A stretch of DNA of 64,000 nucleotides, taken from assembly GCA_004519485.1 (NCBI GenBank), contig CP038119.1, positions 62,001 through 126,000 of the forward strand, read 5' to 3'. This stretch comes from Nannochloropsis oceanica. Its lineage: Eukaryota; Sar; Eustigmatophyceae; Eustigmatales; Monodopsidaceae. A program made the position numbers and the translations under genes. Below the pieces are notes generated by a model, which was not told the DNA's origin, ran no database searches, and was given only the letters and a program-made list of their open reading frames with translations. This document shows positions 1-11,120 of the stretch, in pieces (within the stretch, counting starts at the first letter, position 1; each line of letters opens with the position of its first letter).

Positions 1-343
1 CAAAACACCTCGTGCAGCATACAGCTACGATACTTTTCAATCAAACGCCCCTATCAATTATCATTTATTTCATTAAATCATTTAATCGCCCTAAAGCATT
101 TCAGCTTACCAGTCAAGTTTGCAAGTTGTCCCTCGTCTAGCCCTCTATTTTCCCTATAGTTATCATAAGTTAACCTCTCGACCGGATCCCCCTCCGGGTC
201 AACGCGTCAATGGTGGTATCGCCCTCCTGAGAAACAAATTAAGCTTCGCCCTAAGCATGAATTTTCTGCGAAAGAGGCAATTACCTTGCGTTACGATCCA
301 TCGACTGAAAAGCACATCTCTTTTTTCATACCCGCGCTACATT
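1..343. other. Left-edge stretch without a recognised gene
   Basis: This stretch lies downstream of the Notum-like gene, whose stop is at 344. It is AT-richer than the exons that follow and shows no long open frame with protein-like composition. It may hold the 3' untranslated region of that gene. Nothing else can be supported. Confidence 0.5.
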
Positions 344-3300
344 TTAAAATGCATCCATCTCCATCTCCCCCCCCCTCTCCTCCTCCTTCCCCTCCTCTTT
401 CCTCTTCCCTTCTTCCTCCTCCCCCGGCAGCCTCTCTCTTTGTTGATCTTGCTCCAGCAAAACGGCAGTACCCCGTCTTCCCGCAATTGCACTCAGCGAC
501 CTCTTCTTTCTTTCAACCGCTGCTCCTGCTTTTGTCACTGCTGCTGCTGTCGCTGCTGCGGCTTTTTCCGCTGTTTGAGATGATATTATAGCCGCTACTA
601 CTACTGCTGCTGCCGCTACCGCTGCTCCTATGACTGTTGCTGCTGCTGCTCGTCTTCGTCGTCCTCCTCCTCCTCCTGCTGTGTCTTCTGCTTGGTCATT
701 TATTTCTGATTCACGGGGAGTAGTCGCTGCTTCCTCTTCTTTGGATGTGGGCGGAGGACCGAGTGCTTCCTCTCCTTCAGATTTGGGTGGAGAAGCCGCT
801 TCCTTCTCTTCAGACTTGGACTCAGCGTTAGTTGCTGCTCCTTCTTCCTCTTCTTCAGCACCTGGAGGAGTCGTCCTTCCTTCCTCTTCTTCGGACTCTG
901 GAGGAGTCTTTCCTCCTTCTTCTTCTTCAAACTCAGGAGGAGCCGTTTCTTCTTCCTCCTCTTCAGCATCTGGAGGAGTCGTCCTTCCTTCCTCCTCTTC
1001 ACTATCTGGAGGAGTCGTCCTTCCTTCCTCTTCTTCAAACTCAGGGGCAGGAAGAGGCGCGCCCTGTCCGTTGTAACAGCAGGCGTCGCACGGGAAAATC
1101 CCCGTATTATTGAGCCGGAAAAAAGACGTGGTCGATGGAGGGCCGTCAGGCAGGGAGGAGGAGGAAGTGGGGGAGGCAAGCGCACGGAGGGAAGAGGGGA
1201 AAGACCGCTCCCTTTTGAGTCGGCGTTGTTTTTCTGCCAAGATGTACGCCTCTTGATGTTCGAGGGCATGGGTATTGATACCTGCCATGGTAGCGTTTGA
1301 CGAGGCGCGGAGATTGGGGCCAATTGCATCATACCATCTTTGGAAGGCCTCCTGGAAGAAGGGAGAGAGGCAAGCAGGAAGGGAGGGAGGGGAGAATGAG
1401 CCGTCTGCTCGCACACTTTTATGCGCATCTCCTTCTGCGCTTCATTCCGACCACTATCCTCCCTCCTTCCCTCCCTCCCTCTTACCCTGCCTACCCCCCC
1501 GCACCTGCAACGGTGCGGAGGGCAGCTATAAAGGATGCCGCACACTCTTTTCTCCCTCTTCCTCCCTTCCTCTTCTCTTGCTCTTTCTGTTCCTACCTGC
1601 TGCGTTATGCCTTCCTCGCTCTGCACCTGTCCCCATGACCCACAGTGTCGTGTACAGCTGTCCAGGAGGTAGCCGTCTTTCGGGTTGCGACCAACCACTC
1701 GCCAAAAGACTCTCTCAAAGGCACGGCCAAAGGCGTTGTTCGCATCTAGGAGGGAGGGAAGAGAGGAGGGGTGAGGCAGGAGGGTGAAATGGCTATTTTG
1801 AATTGCGGATGCCGGTCCTTGCCGAAAGGAAACAAAGAAAGAGAGGCGGAGGGGGGAGAAGACCCAAAATAGAGAGGGAGGGAAGGAAGGAGGGAAGGAG
1901 AGGTGGAGGGAGGGACAGAATAATGTCATACCGTAGTCTCGGTAGTTCCCGCAAAAAATCGACTGTCGCTGCCAGTTGTCATACCGCGACTGGATGAGGA
2001 AGAGCGGTGTCTTGACATGAGGTACAACATATTCCGCGAAAAAGAAGCACTTTGAGGCAGGAGAGTGGGAGGGTGAGAGGATGGGACAGGGCGAAGGAGG
2101 ATGAGCGCTGAGGCGGTCGTGACGACGTCATGGATCATCATTATTATTATGGTACCCACTACCCTCCCTCCCTCCCTCCCTCCCTTCCTCCCTTCCTCCC
2201 TCCCTCCCTCCCGCCTACCTTCCAGGCGTCCTCCTTCAAGTTATCGATGCACTGCTGCGGCACAGCCCACTGTATGCTCGGCATGAAATCCCACAGCTCC
2301 CTCATGCGGTTCTCGTACCCCTGGCAGCGCTGAGGACCGTCGTAGTTGAGGAGGAAACCGCTATCCGGCACAGCCACCACCTAAGGGCAGGAAGCGGGAT
2401 AAGGAGGGAAGGAGAGAAGGAGGAATCATGTGAAGAACAACTTATCAAGATACATGTCAATATGACGTCAAATACGGGGCTGTGGAGGGGTGGGAATTAA
2501 AAAAGGAAAAAAGAGGGGAGCGGACGAACATTTTTGTTGTCGAGCCGTGCCCTCCCTACCTACCTTACGTATGGAAGGAGGCAGGAGGTCGGAGGCAGCC
2601 CAGTAGTCGACTTGCATGTATGCCATCATCGCCCCCGCCGAGCAACCCGCGAAGACCAGCTCCTCCGCGTGATCCATGCCTCTGTATACCATGGAATGAG
2701 ATATGGGGGAACAGAGGAGAACGAGGAGAAGAAGATGGGAAATAGATCACAGGTGCTGCTGTTGTAGAGCACTTTTACTTTCTCTTCTTTCATCCTCCCT
2801 CCCTCCCTCCCTCCTTCCTGCCTGTACGCACTTATTTTGGCTCAAGTCGCGGATAATGGCTTCTTGGATGTATTTCCCTCGGTAGTGCAGCGTCCGGCCT
2901 CGCACCTACATGGAGACATTCGGTGATAGAGCAGAGTATCACATTAATTTGGTTTATGTCTTTAGTCCTTTCCTCGCCCCTGCTTTTTTCTACTCCCCCC
3001 TTCCCTCCCCTTGCTTGTGTCTCTCCCTCGGTGTTTCTCGTACCGTGTCTGTGTCCATTGTGGCCGCGGACCACATATGCCCGTCGCAGTATTTCACAAA
3101 CACCACGTTCCAATTATGTAGTAAAGGATTCACGTCCGGGTTGCTGGTGAGCATCTCCCATTCCAGCGCTGTGAGTGTGTAGGAACAGATGGGCGGGTAT
3201 GTGTAGATGGAGGACATTTGATGAGCCTCCTGAGACTAGCGAGAGGAAGTGCAATCTGCTTTTACTCTATTCCGCCAATCTCTCCCCTGGGTGGACATAC

Positions 3301-4178
3301 AAATGCATCATCTCCCACATTCCTTCCTTCGAATCTTTGCTGCTTCCCCCGTTTTCCCTCCCCTTCCTCCCATGCCCTTTCTTCTACGCACCCTTGTCCT
3401 TGGGATAATTGTTGCTAGAGCCCAAGTCTGAGTACGATCGACCGCGGCACTCTTCCTTGTTCGGGCACCACCCACCGCCTGGATGATCATCATAAGGGAA
3501 AAAGGGAGAGATACAGGGCGCGAGGGTGAGAAGGCAAACGAGGACAAACGGGGAAGGGAAAGAAGTGATGAACAGGGAGGGACGGACCTTCGTAGTAGAG
3601 CATCCACTTGTCGGCCCCTTCTCCCCACCCTGGCCGGTGGTAGTAGACTGCGGGGGAGTGGGGGGAATGGGGGATGGCAATGATAAAGGTATAGACGTGA
3701 GAGAAAAATGTGAGCTCACGTCAGTTACCATCCCTCCTTTCTAGCTCCCCCCTGCGCTATTCACCCCTCCATCCCAAGTTATGTGTATCAGAAGCAAATG
3801 GGGAGAAATATGCAATTAGAGCGCCTTATTAACAGCTTGATTCCCTCCTTCCCCTCCTCTACCCACTCTCACCCTCATGCACGCTTATATCTCACTCAAC
3901 AGTGTGATCAGTCCGACCTCCCTCGATGCAACCCATCCATCCACTCTGCCCTTACCAGGAGGCGACCCGTCAAGGCATTTTGCCTTGTCGTCATGCACCC
4001 ACACCCCAGGAGATGACACCTGTGCATTTGCCATGCGTGGCCTCATCTCGAGAGCAAATAGGAGAAAACACAGCTGCAGTAGTGTGCATATGTTGCAGAG
4101 GAAAATTGCATTTCTTGGGAGATGCTGGCGCATGGTTGTGTGGGAAAAAGGAGAAAGCTGGGCAGCTAACACACGCAA
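344..4178 (-). CDS. Notum/pectinacetylesterase-like secreted hydrolase with acidic-repeat tail
   Basis: The protein is an alpha/beta-hydrolase of the pectinacetylesterase/NOTUM family (carboxylesterase acting on acyl or acetyl esters). Exons: 4178-3956, 3647-3588, 3478-3392, 3168-3044, 2905-2832, 2681-2564, 2380-2219, 2049-1932, 1745-1627 and 1351-344, giving 697 residues; phases all join. Family landmarks occur in order: AKCLDGSPP, WCPNKEECRGR, VFVKYCDGHMWS, nucleophile motif AGCSAG (Ser about 204), YDNWQ (Asp about 306) and SCTRHCGSWG (His about 356). Residues 16-53 form a signal peptide or anchor ending in ANAQ; an alternative start is at 4133. The last exon adds about 335 residues: repeated EEEEGRTTPP-type units, then a hydrophobic Ala/Val stretch and a charged end. 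The catalytic part is clear. The true substrate is unknown, because the family covers both polysaccharide deacetylation and protein delipidation. Confidence 0.9.
774..1060 (-). repeat. Coding minisatellite of the acidic EEEE-TTPP tail
   Basis: Inside the last exon of the Notum-like gene, a roughly 45-60 bp degenerate unit recurs about eight times. On the minus strand it encodes alternating Glu clusters and Thr/Pro pairs. The units drift in sequence but keep frame, which indicates that the tail is translated and has expanded by tandem duplication. Confidence 0.75.
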
Positions 4179-5254
4179 AATACCCTACAAGAGTAGCCTC
4201 CTGGGGGCGCTACCCTCTGCTTATGGGTTGTGTATATGTGTGTGTATGTGTGTGTATGTATGGGGGAAGATATAATGTGAGAAGAGGCCGAGCTATTTTC
4301 GGGGGTCAGCTGATAGTACTGAGAGAGGAGGAGGAAGTGCACGACGATAGCCACTACCAGTAAGAGCAGTCTTATGAGAACGCGGTTCTGTACTTTGTGT
4401 GTACTCTGTATATGTGTGTCTTTGCGTGCATGTATGATATGGCATGCGATTATGCATGAGCTATTGTCAAAAGCTGGCGCGCGAGAGTGAGAGGAGTAAG
4501 TGGCGTAGACCCCTGGTTTGGTGCTTAGAAGCGACGGCATATTTTCCTTGTTGGTCCCACGCCACACATACATACGCGCACCAATGCCTTGTATACGTTT
4601 TTACAGGGACAGGGATAATTTGGTTTTGTGATAATCCGAGAAGCCCGGTAACGCTGTTGGGCTCTGTCTTCCTCGGCTCAGGACAAGCTAGAGCGAAAAT
4701 GAGAAAGGTGGAAAGCCAAGCACATTCGTCCACCCAACCAGGAGCCCGATGAGATCGGGTGGGCGAGTGAAGAAGCGAGGGAAGAGGAGAATCAAAGGCA
4801 CATCAGAATCTGTGACTAAATGCTTGTGGAGACTCTTCGAGATCATCGAGCCGCAAGTAACCACAAGGAAGCCGCCGAGCAGAAAGGAGGGCACAGCCGA
4901 TATTCAAAATTTGAAGAACCGTTGACGTGCGCTGTGCACGTACCTTCGTTCTCACGTATATTGTGAATTTATGGGGATGTAAAATGTTCGAGGTTTCGAA
5001 ATCTCTCATTTACAGTATAAGGTCATTGTCGGGACTAAGAGTCGCTTCCTTTATCCTGGCTAAGCGAGACAACGGAATGCGAAAATCCCGCAAACAGGGA
5101 TATTCCTCCTGGTCTTGTGAAACAACCAAGAGCCGAAACAGCCTTTATTCAACCATCAAAAAGCAAGATACACAATAACCAGACAAATAAGCACATAAAA
5201 CTAAAATCTATGATTATTCACAACATAATAATCTCCCCCGCACGCCTATTGTCC
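4179..5254. other. Spacer upstream of the Notum-like gene and downstream of pyroglutamyl-peptidase
   Basis: This stretch should hold the promoter of the Notum-like gene (start near 4178 or 4133) and the 3' end of the pyroglutamyl-peptidase gene. It contains a TG dinucleotide run near 4226-4262. A 68-codon minus-strand frame at 4894-4688 is hydrophobic and could be a small gene, but nothing confirms it. Confidence 0.4.
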
Positions 5255-6289
5255 CTACCCACCACGCCCTCCTTCCCCTCCCACAGCCACCACCTCCTGC
5301 ACCGTCTGAGGAAAATGGCAAACTGCCATCTCCAAAACCCGTTCCAAAAACTTAAACTGAGCGTCTTCGGCGATGCGGCTAAAAGACGGCAAGTGCACAA
5401 ACAAGGCTGCGCTGTGGGCATGTCCACGGACCCGACACATCTCCAAAGAATTGAAGTAAAGGTAATTACACACAAACCGGCCGGGATTTGAGGAAATCGA
5501 AACCTCTTCGCGGGTATATCCAGGTCCTGAAGGACTCTCAGCGTGTAAGGCTCGAGCTATTGTATGAAGCGGCAAGGTCGAAAAAAGGGAGAAGGACGTG
5601 TCAGGGTTGGCGTGGGAGACTGCGGCTTTCCAAGGCTGGAAAGCCCGTTCATCCGGGAAATCAAACGACGCTTCATTGTACCCCACGCTTTCTAAACGGA
5701 AGCCTTCGATATCGTTGCGTACGCCTAGGTGCAGGAGCAAAAGGTTGTCTTCTTGCTGGAGGCCTTGGGTTCTCAAGGTGGTGTGAATTTGCTGCAGCTC
5801 GGTTAGGGAGCCGATGGCGGATGTTTCGAGAATGTGGGTGGAGATTTTAATGATATCTTCCGTCTTCTGGATCTTATGGATACGTGTGATTGATAGAAAA
5901 AAGAGGAGGAAGTTAGAGAAGAAGGGGAGAGCGCAAAGGATAACCAAAGATAAAAGACAGTTAGTCAGTTGAAAGGAGTGACAAATCCGTGAGAGGCAGC
6001 TTGGAAAGAGGATGTCAATGGAAAGAGACAGTTTACGGATATTCGAGCGGGGGGGAAATTTCACCTGGTCGCCCAGCCGCCGGACTAGGGTCTCGGAGGG
6101 GTTAGATGCCACGTCCTGGAATGGCCCAAAGGCTGTGACGACGACGCGGAGCTGGCAAGGAGGCTGAGGTAATGGAGGAAGAGGACAAGGAATTCGTTTC
6201 CGACTGCTGTTGTCGCGAAAACGTCTAGCCATGGAGCTTCGGGGTGAATTACCATCTTTTGCAGCAGAGGAGGAGGAGGAGGAGGGCAA
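5255..6289 (-). CDS. Pyroglutamyl-peptidase I (peptidase family C15)
   Basis: This enzyme removes an N-terminal pyroglutamate from peptides and is normally cytosolic. Exon 1 is 6289-6065 and exon 2 is 5872-5255 (280 residues); the donor is CAG|GTGAAA and the acceptor ATAAG. The family signature VVVTAFGPFQ with SNPSE lies near residues 49-64. The catalytic triad is visible as Glu about 136 (GFRLES), Cys about 210 (NPGRFVCNY) and His about 235 (LFVHLPSF), with the Cys-His distance usual for C15. The usual Asp of the S-x-D-P-G-R motif is Asn here. Bacterial enzymes have about 200-220 residues. The extra length here is a Ser/Arg/Pro-rich N-terminus of about 45 residues and a Gly-rich C-terminal end. 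It diverges from NTAQ1 across 774 bp. Confidence 0.93.
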   Translation of the reverse strand: MPSSSSSSAAKDGNSPRSSMARRFRDNSSRKRIPCPLPPLPQPPCQLRVVVTAFGPFQDVASNPSETLVRRLGDQVKFPPRSNIRKLSLSIDILFPSCLSRICHSFQLTNCLLSLVILCALPFFSNFLLFFLSITRIHKIQKTEDIIKISTHILETSAIGSLTELQQIHTTLRTQGLQQEDNLLLLHLGVRNDIEGFRLESVGYNEASFDFPDERAFQPWKAAVSHANPDTSFSLFSTLPLHTIARALHAESPSGPGYTREEVSISSNPGRFVCNYLYFNSLEMCRVRGHAHSAALFVHLPSFSRIAEDAQFKFLERVLEMAVCHFPQTVQEVVAVGGEGGRGG

Positions 6290-7063
6290 GGAGTTCCGGG
6301 TGGAGTGCGATACGAAAAAGGATGGAAAGTACTGGTGGACGGCCGAAAGAACAGCAGTAGTGGGGTTTTGGCATTTAAACCTGAGAGAATACGCAAATGG
6401 TTCTGCGTGTGAGTGCCCAACGCAACCTTTCTACGTAGTCCTTTGCGTTGTCGGTACTGCCTGAGAGGGCTTACCTCGAGATGGAAAGAGAATGTTGCGG
6501 CAGGGAATAAAAAGCATCAATCAGAACCGTCAGGGTCAGGAAAATGAGGAGTTGCAAGCGAATCTCCATCCAAATCGTGGCCGGCGTCCGCGTGACGTCG
6601 GATCGTACGAGGAAGGAGACCCGAGGTGGCGAAGTCCTTGACTTGGGTGAACGAGCGAATTCAAGCCCGGCTCGGAGCGGAGGGAGGGCTTTGAATGTAG
6701 CTTTATCTGCACAGAGCGGGGAAAGGGGGTAAAGATATGGGTGAGCTCGTCATAAAAAGAATTCGGCTCAGGAGAGTAAGGGCCGCTCGAGGAGAATTGA
6801 TCACCGCTGCAGCACCGGATGCGACAGCTCACACTCATCGATTGCCGCTTTTGCCGTATGAACAAGAAGATCGCCTCTCAAACGGCCGACGTTGCTGTCG
6901 TCCCTCGTTTTGCGTATCGAGGTGTTTTCAAAAGCGTGCCTGCTTATTGCTGTGATGACAACCTCAAAACCACACCGCCGATCACAAACAGACTACGGTG
7001 CAAAGGACGGGTGGGTTCGGACAAGGGGGCAGGAGGTTAAATTCCAGCGGCACGCCCAACACC
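6290..7063. promoter_or_regulatory. Divergent spacer between pyroglutamyl-peptidase and NTAQ1
   Basis: The 774 bp separate two start codons facing away from each other (6289 on minus, 7064 on plus), so both promoters must lie here. No clear TATA box or known motif can be named. Short open frames exist on both strands but have no protein-like pattern. Confidence 0.6.
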
Positions 7064-8556
7064 ATGCCCTCGCATGCTTTCCAGCGACAGCACCAGCACC
7101 AGCACCAGCACCAGCTACAGCAGCAGGAGCAACGAGAAAGTCCCCAGCCTCCGCAGGAGGCATCCCATTTACCTCCAGCATTGTCCTTACCTCGCGCTGC
7201 CTTCGTCTACACGCGGTGCTACTGCGAGGTGAGATAGAGTGAGAAGATTGTAATCCGACAGAAGCAGGACAACGACAACAGGCGAGACCCATGGCACAGT
7301 ATATCAGCACAAAGACGCCTGTACTCTCATGCCCATCCCCGCCGTCCATCCCTTTCTTTCAGGAAAATGTTTATCTACTTCTGGCCAAGCTCCAAACCCT
7401 TCTTATTTCATCAAGTTCTGGTTCACCAGGCCAGCTCTCGGCCCTCTTCATCTCCAACAAGATCAAAACTTGTCCAGTGTGGGGTCAACTGGCAGCAGGA
7501 GAAGACGGCTCAAAGAATGTAGAGAGGAAGGATGAACGCGAGTACAAGGAGACGGGACACAAGGAACATTTCGATGGTGACGATAACGACGACAACGAGG
7601 AGAGGGAGAGATCACCGGTCTTGTGGGACTATCACGGTGAGCTCGTGATGCAATGGTCGAGGAAAATGAAGAAAGGGGCACAACAAGCTACATTCTTTGC
7701 AAACTACATCGTCGAGAATTTTTCGAGGCATCTAGAAAATTCTGACCGTCTCCCTCCCTGCTTCCCTCCCTCCTCTAGTTGTCGCCCTCTTGGAGACCGG
7801 CGATAGCGCTGCCTTCATCTATGACCTTGACACTCGCCTAGAACCTTTCCCTTGTCCGGCGTCTGAGTATGTTGCGCGGGCTTTTAGGCCTGACATACCC
7901 ATGAAGGAGGAATACCGGCAGTGAGTGGGCACGTAGGGAGGGAGGAAGGGCGGAAGGAATGGCGGGAGAGAGTTTCCTATTGTGGTGTATTTCACACATT
8001 AACGCCTGGACTCATTTCTACTTTCTTTCCTCCTCCTGCATCTTTATCTGAAGACGTTTCCGACTAGTGCCCTTCGTGCCCATCTTCCGCGATAGTTTCG
8101 CCTGCGACCGCTCCCACATGCGGAGACCCGATGGCTCTTGGAATGCACCACCGCCGGCTTATCCACCCATAAGGTACGTTAAAAGTGGTGTTGAGGAGGG
8201 CGAAATGAAGGGGGGAGAAAGAGTGGGATTGCAAGGAAAAAGGAGAAAGAAAAAGAAATAAAGGTACGCATATTCGTTCATAACTCTATCGCGTCATCGA
8301 CGAGAGGTCTTTTCCTCACGCCAAGCCTCGCTTATTCTTCCTCTTCTCCCTTCCTCCATCTTACGTGAATTACAGAGGATCTAGGGCGGCCTCCCCAATG
8401 ACCCTCCCATTATTTTGGAACGTAGACGATCAAGGGGAAGAAAGAATAGGGGGAGGGAGGGGGGGAGAGCTGGGGGAAATTTTGTCTCTCGCTGACCTAC
8501 AGGCTCGCGTGGGTGCCGGGCGCGGCGGCGAGGACGTTCTGTATCAGCGGCGATAG
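7064..8556 (+). CDS. NTAQ1: Protein N-terminal glutamine amidohydrolase (NTAQ1)
   Basis: The enzyme deamidates N-terminal Gln to Glu, the first step that feeds Nt-Gln proteins into the arginine N-degron pathway. Exons: 7064-7228, 7363-7636, 7779-7920, 8054-8173 and 8376-8556 (293 residues); all phases join. Conserved blocks in order: VYTRCYCEENVYLLL (catalytic Cys about 54), ALFISNKIKTCPVW, SPVLWDYHV (His about 146), FIYDLDTRLEPFPC (Asp about 162), FACDRSHMRRPDGSW with APPPAYPPI, and the C-terminal GEILSLADLQARV. Human NTAQ1 has about 205 residues. The surplus here is a His/Gln-rich N-terminal leader, an acidic insert around residues 100-135 and a Gly-rich insert near the end. The leader could be a targeting sequence or simply disordered. 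Confidence 0.95.
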
Positions 8557-9142
8557 CAAAGGGAGAGAGAAAGCGCACAAAGATGACTGTAAACACGACA
8601 ATGAGACATTAAATAAGAAGTGGAAATGTAGCGAGTCTCGCGCCATAGAAATCCCAAAAAAATCTCACGCTTTGTGTGCATAATGTCCCTGTCTGTTCAT
8701 AGATTTGCTCGAACGAAGAGAGCATTGGAAATATTTAAAAAATAAAATATATATATAATCGAGTCCCTCGTACTGCTGTACATTGAAAATAGGAAATAAC
8801 GCGATAAAAGAGTGGTTTCATGCATGGCAGCAAATGCCTGCGGTCTCGCCCATACACCTAAATATGTTTTCGCATGAGAAATTTATATTTACGTCTCAGC
8901 TCATTTTGCTGTTTGTTGCTTTTCCCCCTCTTCCTCCTCTCTTGCTTCACCTGCTGCTTCTGTTCTTATTTTTTCTGCCTCTCGTTCTGCTGCCGCCCCT
9001 CCCATTCCCCCCGTCCACCCCTCCCCCCCTCCATCTTCCGTCTCCACCCATGCACATCCCCTCAAGCAAGGAGGAAAGGTTCGTTGCTGTTTATTTCTCT
9101 TGCAACCTCCTCGATTCCCCCTCGTCCTTTTAGTCCCCAAGT

Positions 9143-9203
9143 ACTGCTGCTGCTGCGGCTGCTCCTGCTGCCGCTGCTGCTGCTGCCGCTGCTGCTGCTG
9201 CTG
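9143..9203. repeat. CTG-rich trinucleotide repeat
   Basis: An interrupted CTG run of about 60 bp with CCG, CGG and CTC variants. It lies outside any supported exon. Confidence 0.85.
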
Positions 9204-9325
9204 ATAGTGGTGGAGACGGTGTCGGTTCTGGTCGAGGCCGACTCCATTCACCGCCGCGTCATCGTCCCTTGTCGGCGACGATAGACCTGATGAAAGATGA
9301 AATGACCTATCTGGTACTGCAGGCA

Positions 9326-9346
9326 CTGCTGCAGCTGCTGCCGTTG

Positions 9347-9388
<42 letters not shown>

Positions 9389-9397
9389 TTGTTGCCG
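9326..9397. repeat. CTG/GTT trinucleotide repeat
   Basis: About 70 bp: a near-perfect CTG core flanked on both sides by GTT triplets. It is outside any supported exon. Confidence 0.85.
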
Positions 9398-9555
9398 CTC
9401 CTCCCTCCATACCCGCCGGCCACTGCACTATCTCCCGCTTCCGCTTCTTGCCAGCTTAAATAACACGACAAGTAGGGTAAAAAAGGAAAGAAAGTGAAGG
9501 CGAAAAGAGAAGAGATGATAAGAAATGTCATACATAACCAATTCTATCAAAACCT

Positions 9556-10623
9556 CTATCCTACGCTACCAGCCTGTCTTCCTCTCCCCCACCCATCTGC
9601 CTCCTTCATTTTCTTCTTCTTACCCTTGCGGGCCTCGCGCGCGTGCTTACGCATGCTGAAGTAAAGAGCCCACTCGGGGGAGAGGATAAGCTGCTCCTCT
9701 TCTTCGTAGTATACAGCTACGGAAAGAAAGGGATGGGGGTTGGGAAACAGTGGGAGGGGAAAATGGAGGAATTCGTGTTGTGAAGCTTGAATGCACAAGG
9801 GGAGATGTACGGCTACAGTGGAAATGCTCGCAGTGTACTGCCACCCTAACCTACCTTCTTCTTCAACTTCCGTTTGCCATGCGCTCTCTGATACTGATGC
9901 GATATCAAGTGGCGCTCCCGCTTCATCTCGAGCATTTGTAACCGAGCAATCGCCTTGAGCTCCCTCCCAAACTTCATCGCCGTGTTGCTGCCGTTCATGC
10001 CGCTGCTGCTCACGTTGCTGCCGCCGCTGTTGCTGACGGCGTGACAAGTCATTTTGTAAAGAGATGGATGTAGAGGCAGAGGAGACGGAGGAAGAGGCAG
10101 GGGCGGCAGGACAGAGAGTCGAGAGAAGTTCTGTTTGAGTGATGGTGGTGGTGATGCGAGTGGTAGCATTAATTTTGTGACAACGTGAAATTATAATCCT
10201 ACGAGAAATTATAACCCAAGATTGATCTCGAGGCCCTTCACACTCTTCTGCTTTGTCCTGGAGCCATGAGCGCGCATGCACGCGGACATAAAGATGTGAG
10301 GTGTGTCTCCCAAGCATACGATCCCTCCCCTCCATGCCTCGCCACGGTTACTGCTCGCATAGGCGCGCACATACGCTCGTCCTAACCGTCTCCACGACCG
10401 TCTTCAAGCCCTCCCGCCTGCCCCTCTATCTTTCCATCCTTTCTCTTCCCCCCTTATTTAACTATGCCACATACAAACACTCACACACACGTACCCGGGA
10501 ACGGGAAGGGAGGCGGAAGAGGTCGATGGCGCGCTCGACAAAACGGGAAAGGCGGCAAATGAACGGCGTTGTCGTCCCCAAGTATGAGATCATGGCCTGA
10601 ATGGAAGGCGGGAAGAAGGGCAT
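9556..10623 (-). CDS. Unknown basic protein (189 residues)
   Basis: Exons 10623-10495, 10130-9851 and 9716-9556 join in phase. The frame of exon 2 was chosen because its codons end mostly in G or C, as in neighbouring genes, and because the donor GTTAGG gives the matching phase. The N-terminus holds an amphipathic segment ending in FVERAIDLFRLPSRSR. The middle is Ser/Gly/Asn-rich. The C-terminal half is strongly basic (KFGRELKAIARLQM, then HGKRKLKKK), followed by an acidic patch and SPEWALYFSMRKHARE with a Lys cluster. The basic, arginine-rich layout reminds me faintly of mitochondrial ribosomal protein bS21, but I cannot confirm it. A competing exon-2 frame exists. Confidence 0.5.
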
Positions 10624-11120
10624 CCATCTCTCTATGTCGTATCGTGAATCGTGTGGCTGTGGCAGTGAGAGGGGGGACAGGAGGTCAAAGAAGCATGGAT
10701 TTTCCTTGGAGACTCCCAGTGAGGTCCAGGCCGCAACGAACCATGTATCACACCGATTCACTGTCCAATCACAAAACGGACTAGCTACTTAGCAAAGCAG
10801 GCGCGGTCAAGGCTTCGACTTCCTCCCGCCACCATACAGATGCACTAGTTGCGTTCCTCGTCAATTGATGGGAAACGTCATTAGCATCAACCGACGACGT
10901 GTCCTTCCTTTCATCCTCCTTCCTTTCTCACAGGACAGCCCACGCCCAGCAAACACTCAGGGAGCCTCGATAGCAACAGAAACAGTAGGAGTAGTTGCAG
11001 TGGAAGGAGGCGATGGAGGTACGTGCATTGCTGGGTATTTTCTACCACCCCCCACCCCCCCCTCCTCTCCTCTGACCTCCTACCCTACCCCACACTCTGC
11101 TTGTGCTGTTCTGCCACCAT
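10624..11120. other. Divergent spacer between the basic protein and the ZZ gene
   Basis: This stretch should hold both promoters. An open frame from 10868 begins MGNVISINRRR and ends at a good donor (GTACGT at about 11021). It might be an upstream exon of the ZZ gene, but its phase does not join the next exon as read. Confidence 0.4.

Larger units (their letters stand above)
8557..9555. other. Spacer with two CTG-rich repeat clusters
   Basis: This is the convergent stretch between NTAQ1 (+) and an unknown basic protein (-). Apart from the two CTG clusters listed separately, I see an AT-rich segment at 8720-8765 and no convincing gene. The long frames here are repeat-derived Leu, Ser, Gln or Ala runs. 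Confidence 0.5.

Noticed and set aside
8901-9531. Long open frames with Ala, Gln or Ser runs on both strands
   Set aside because: They are products of the CTG repeats; every frame is open across such a repeat.
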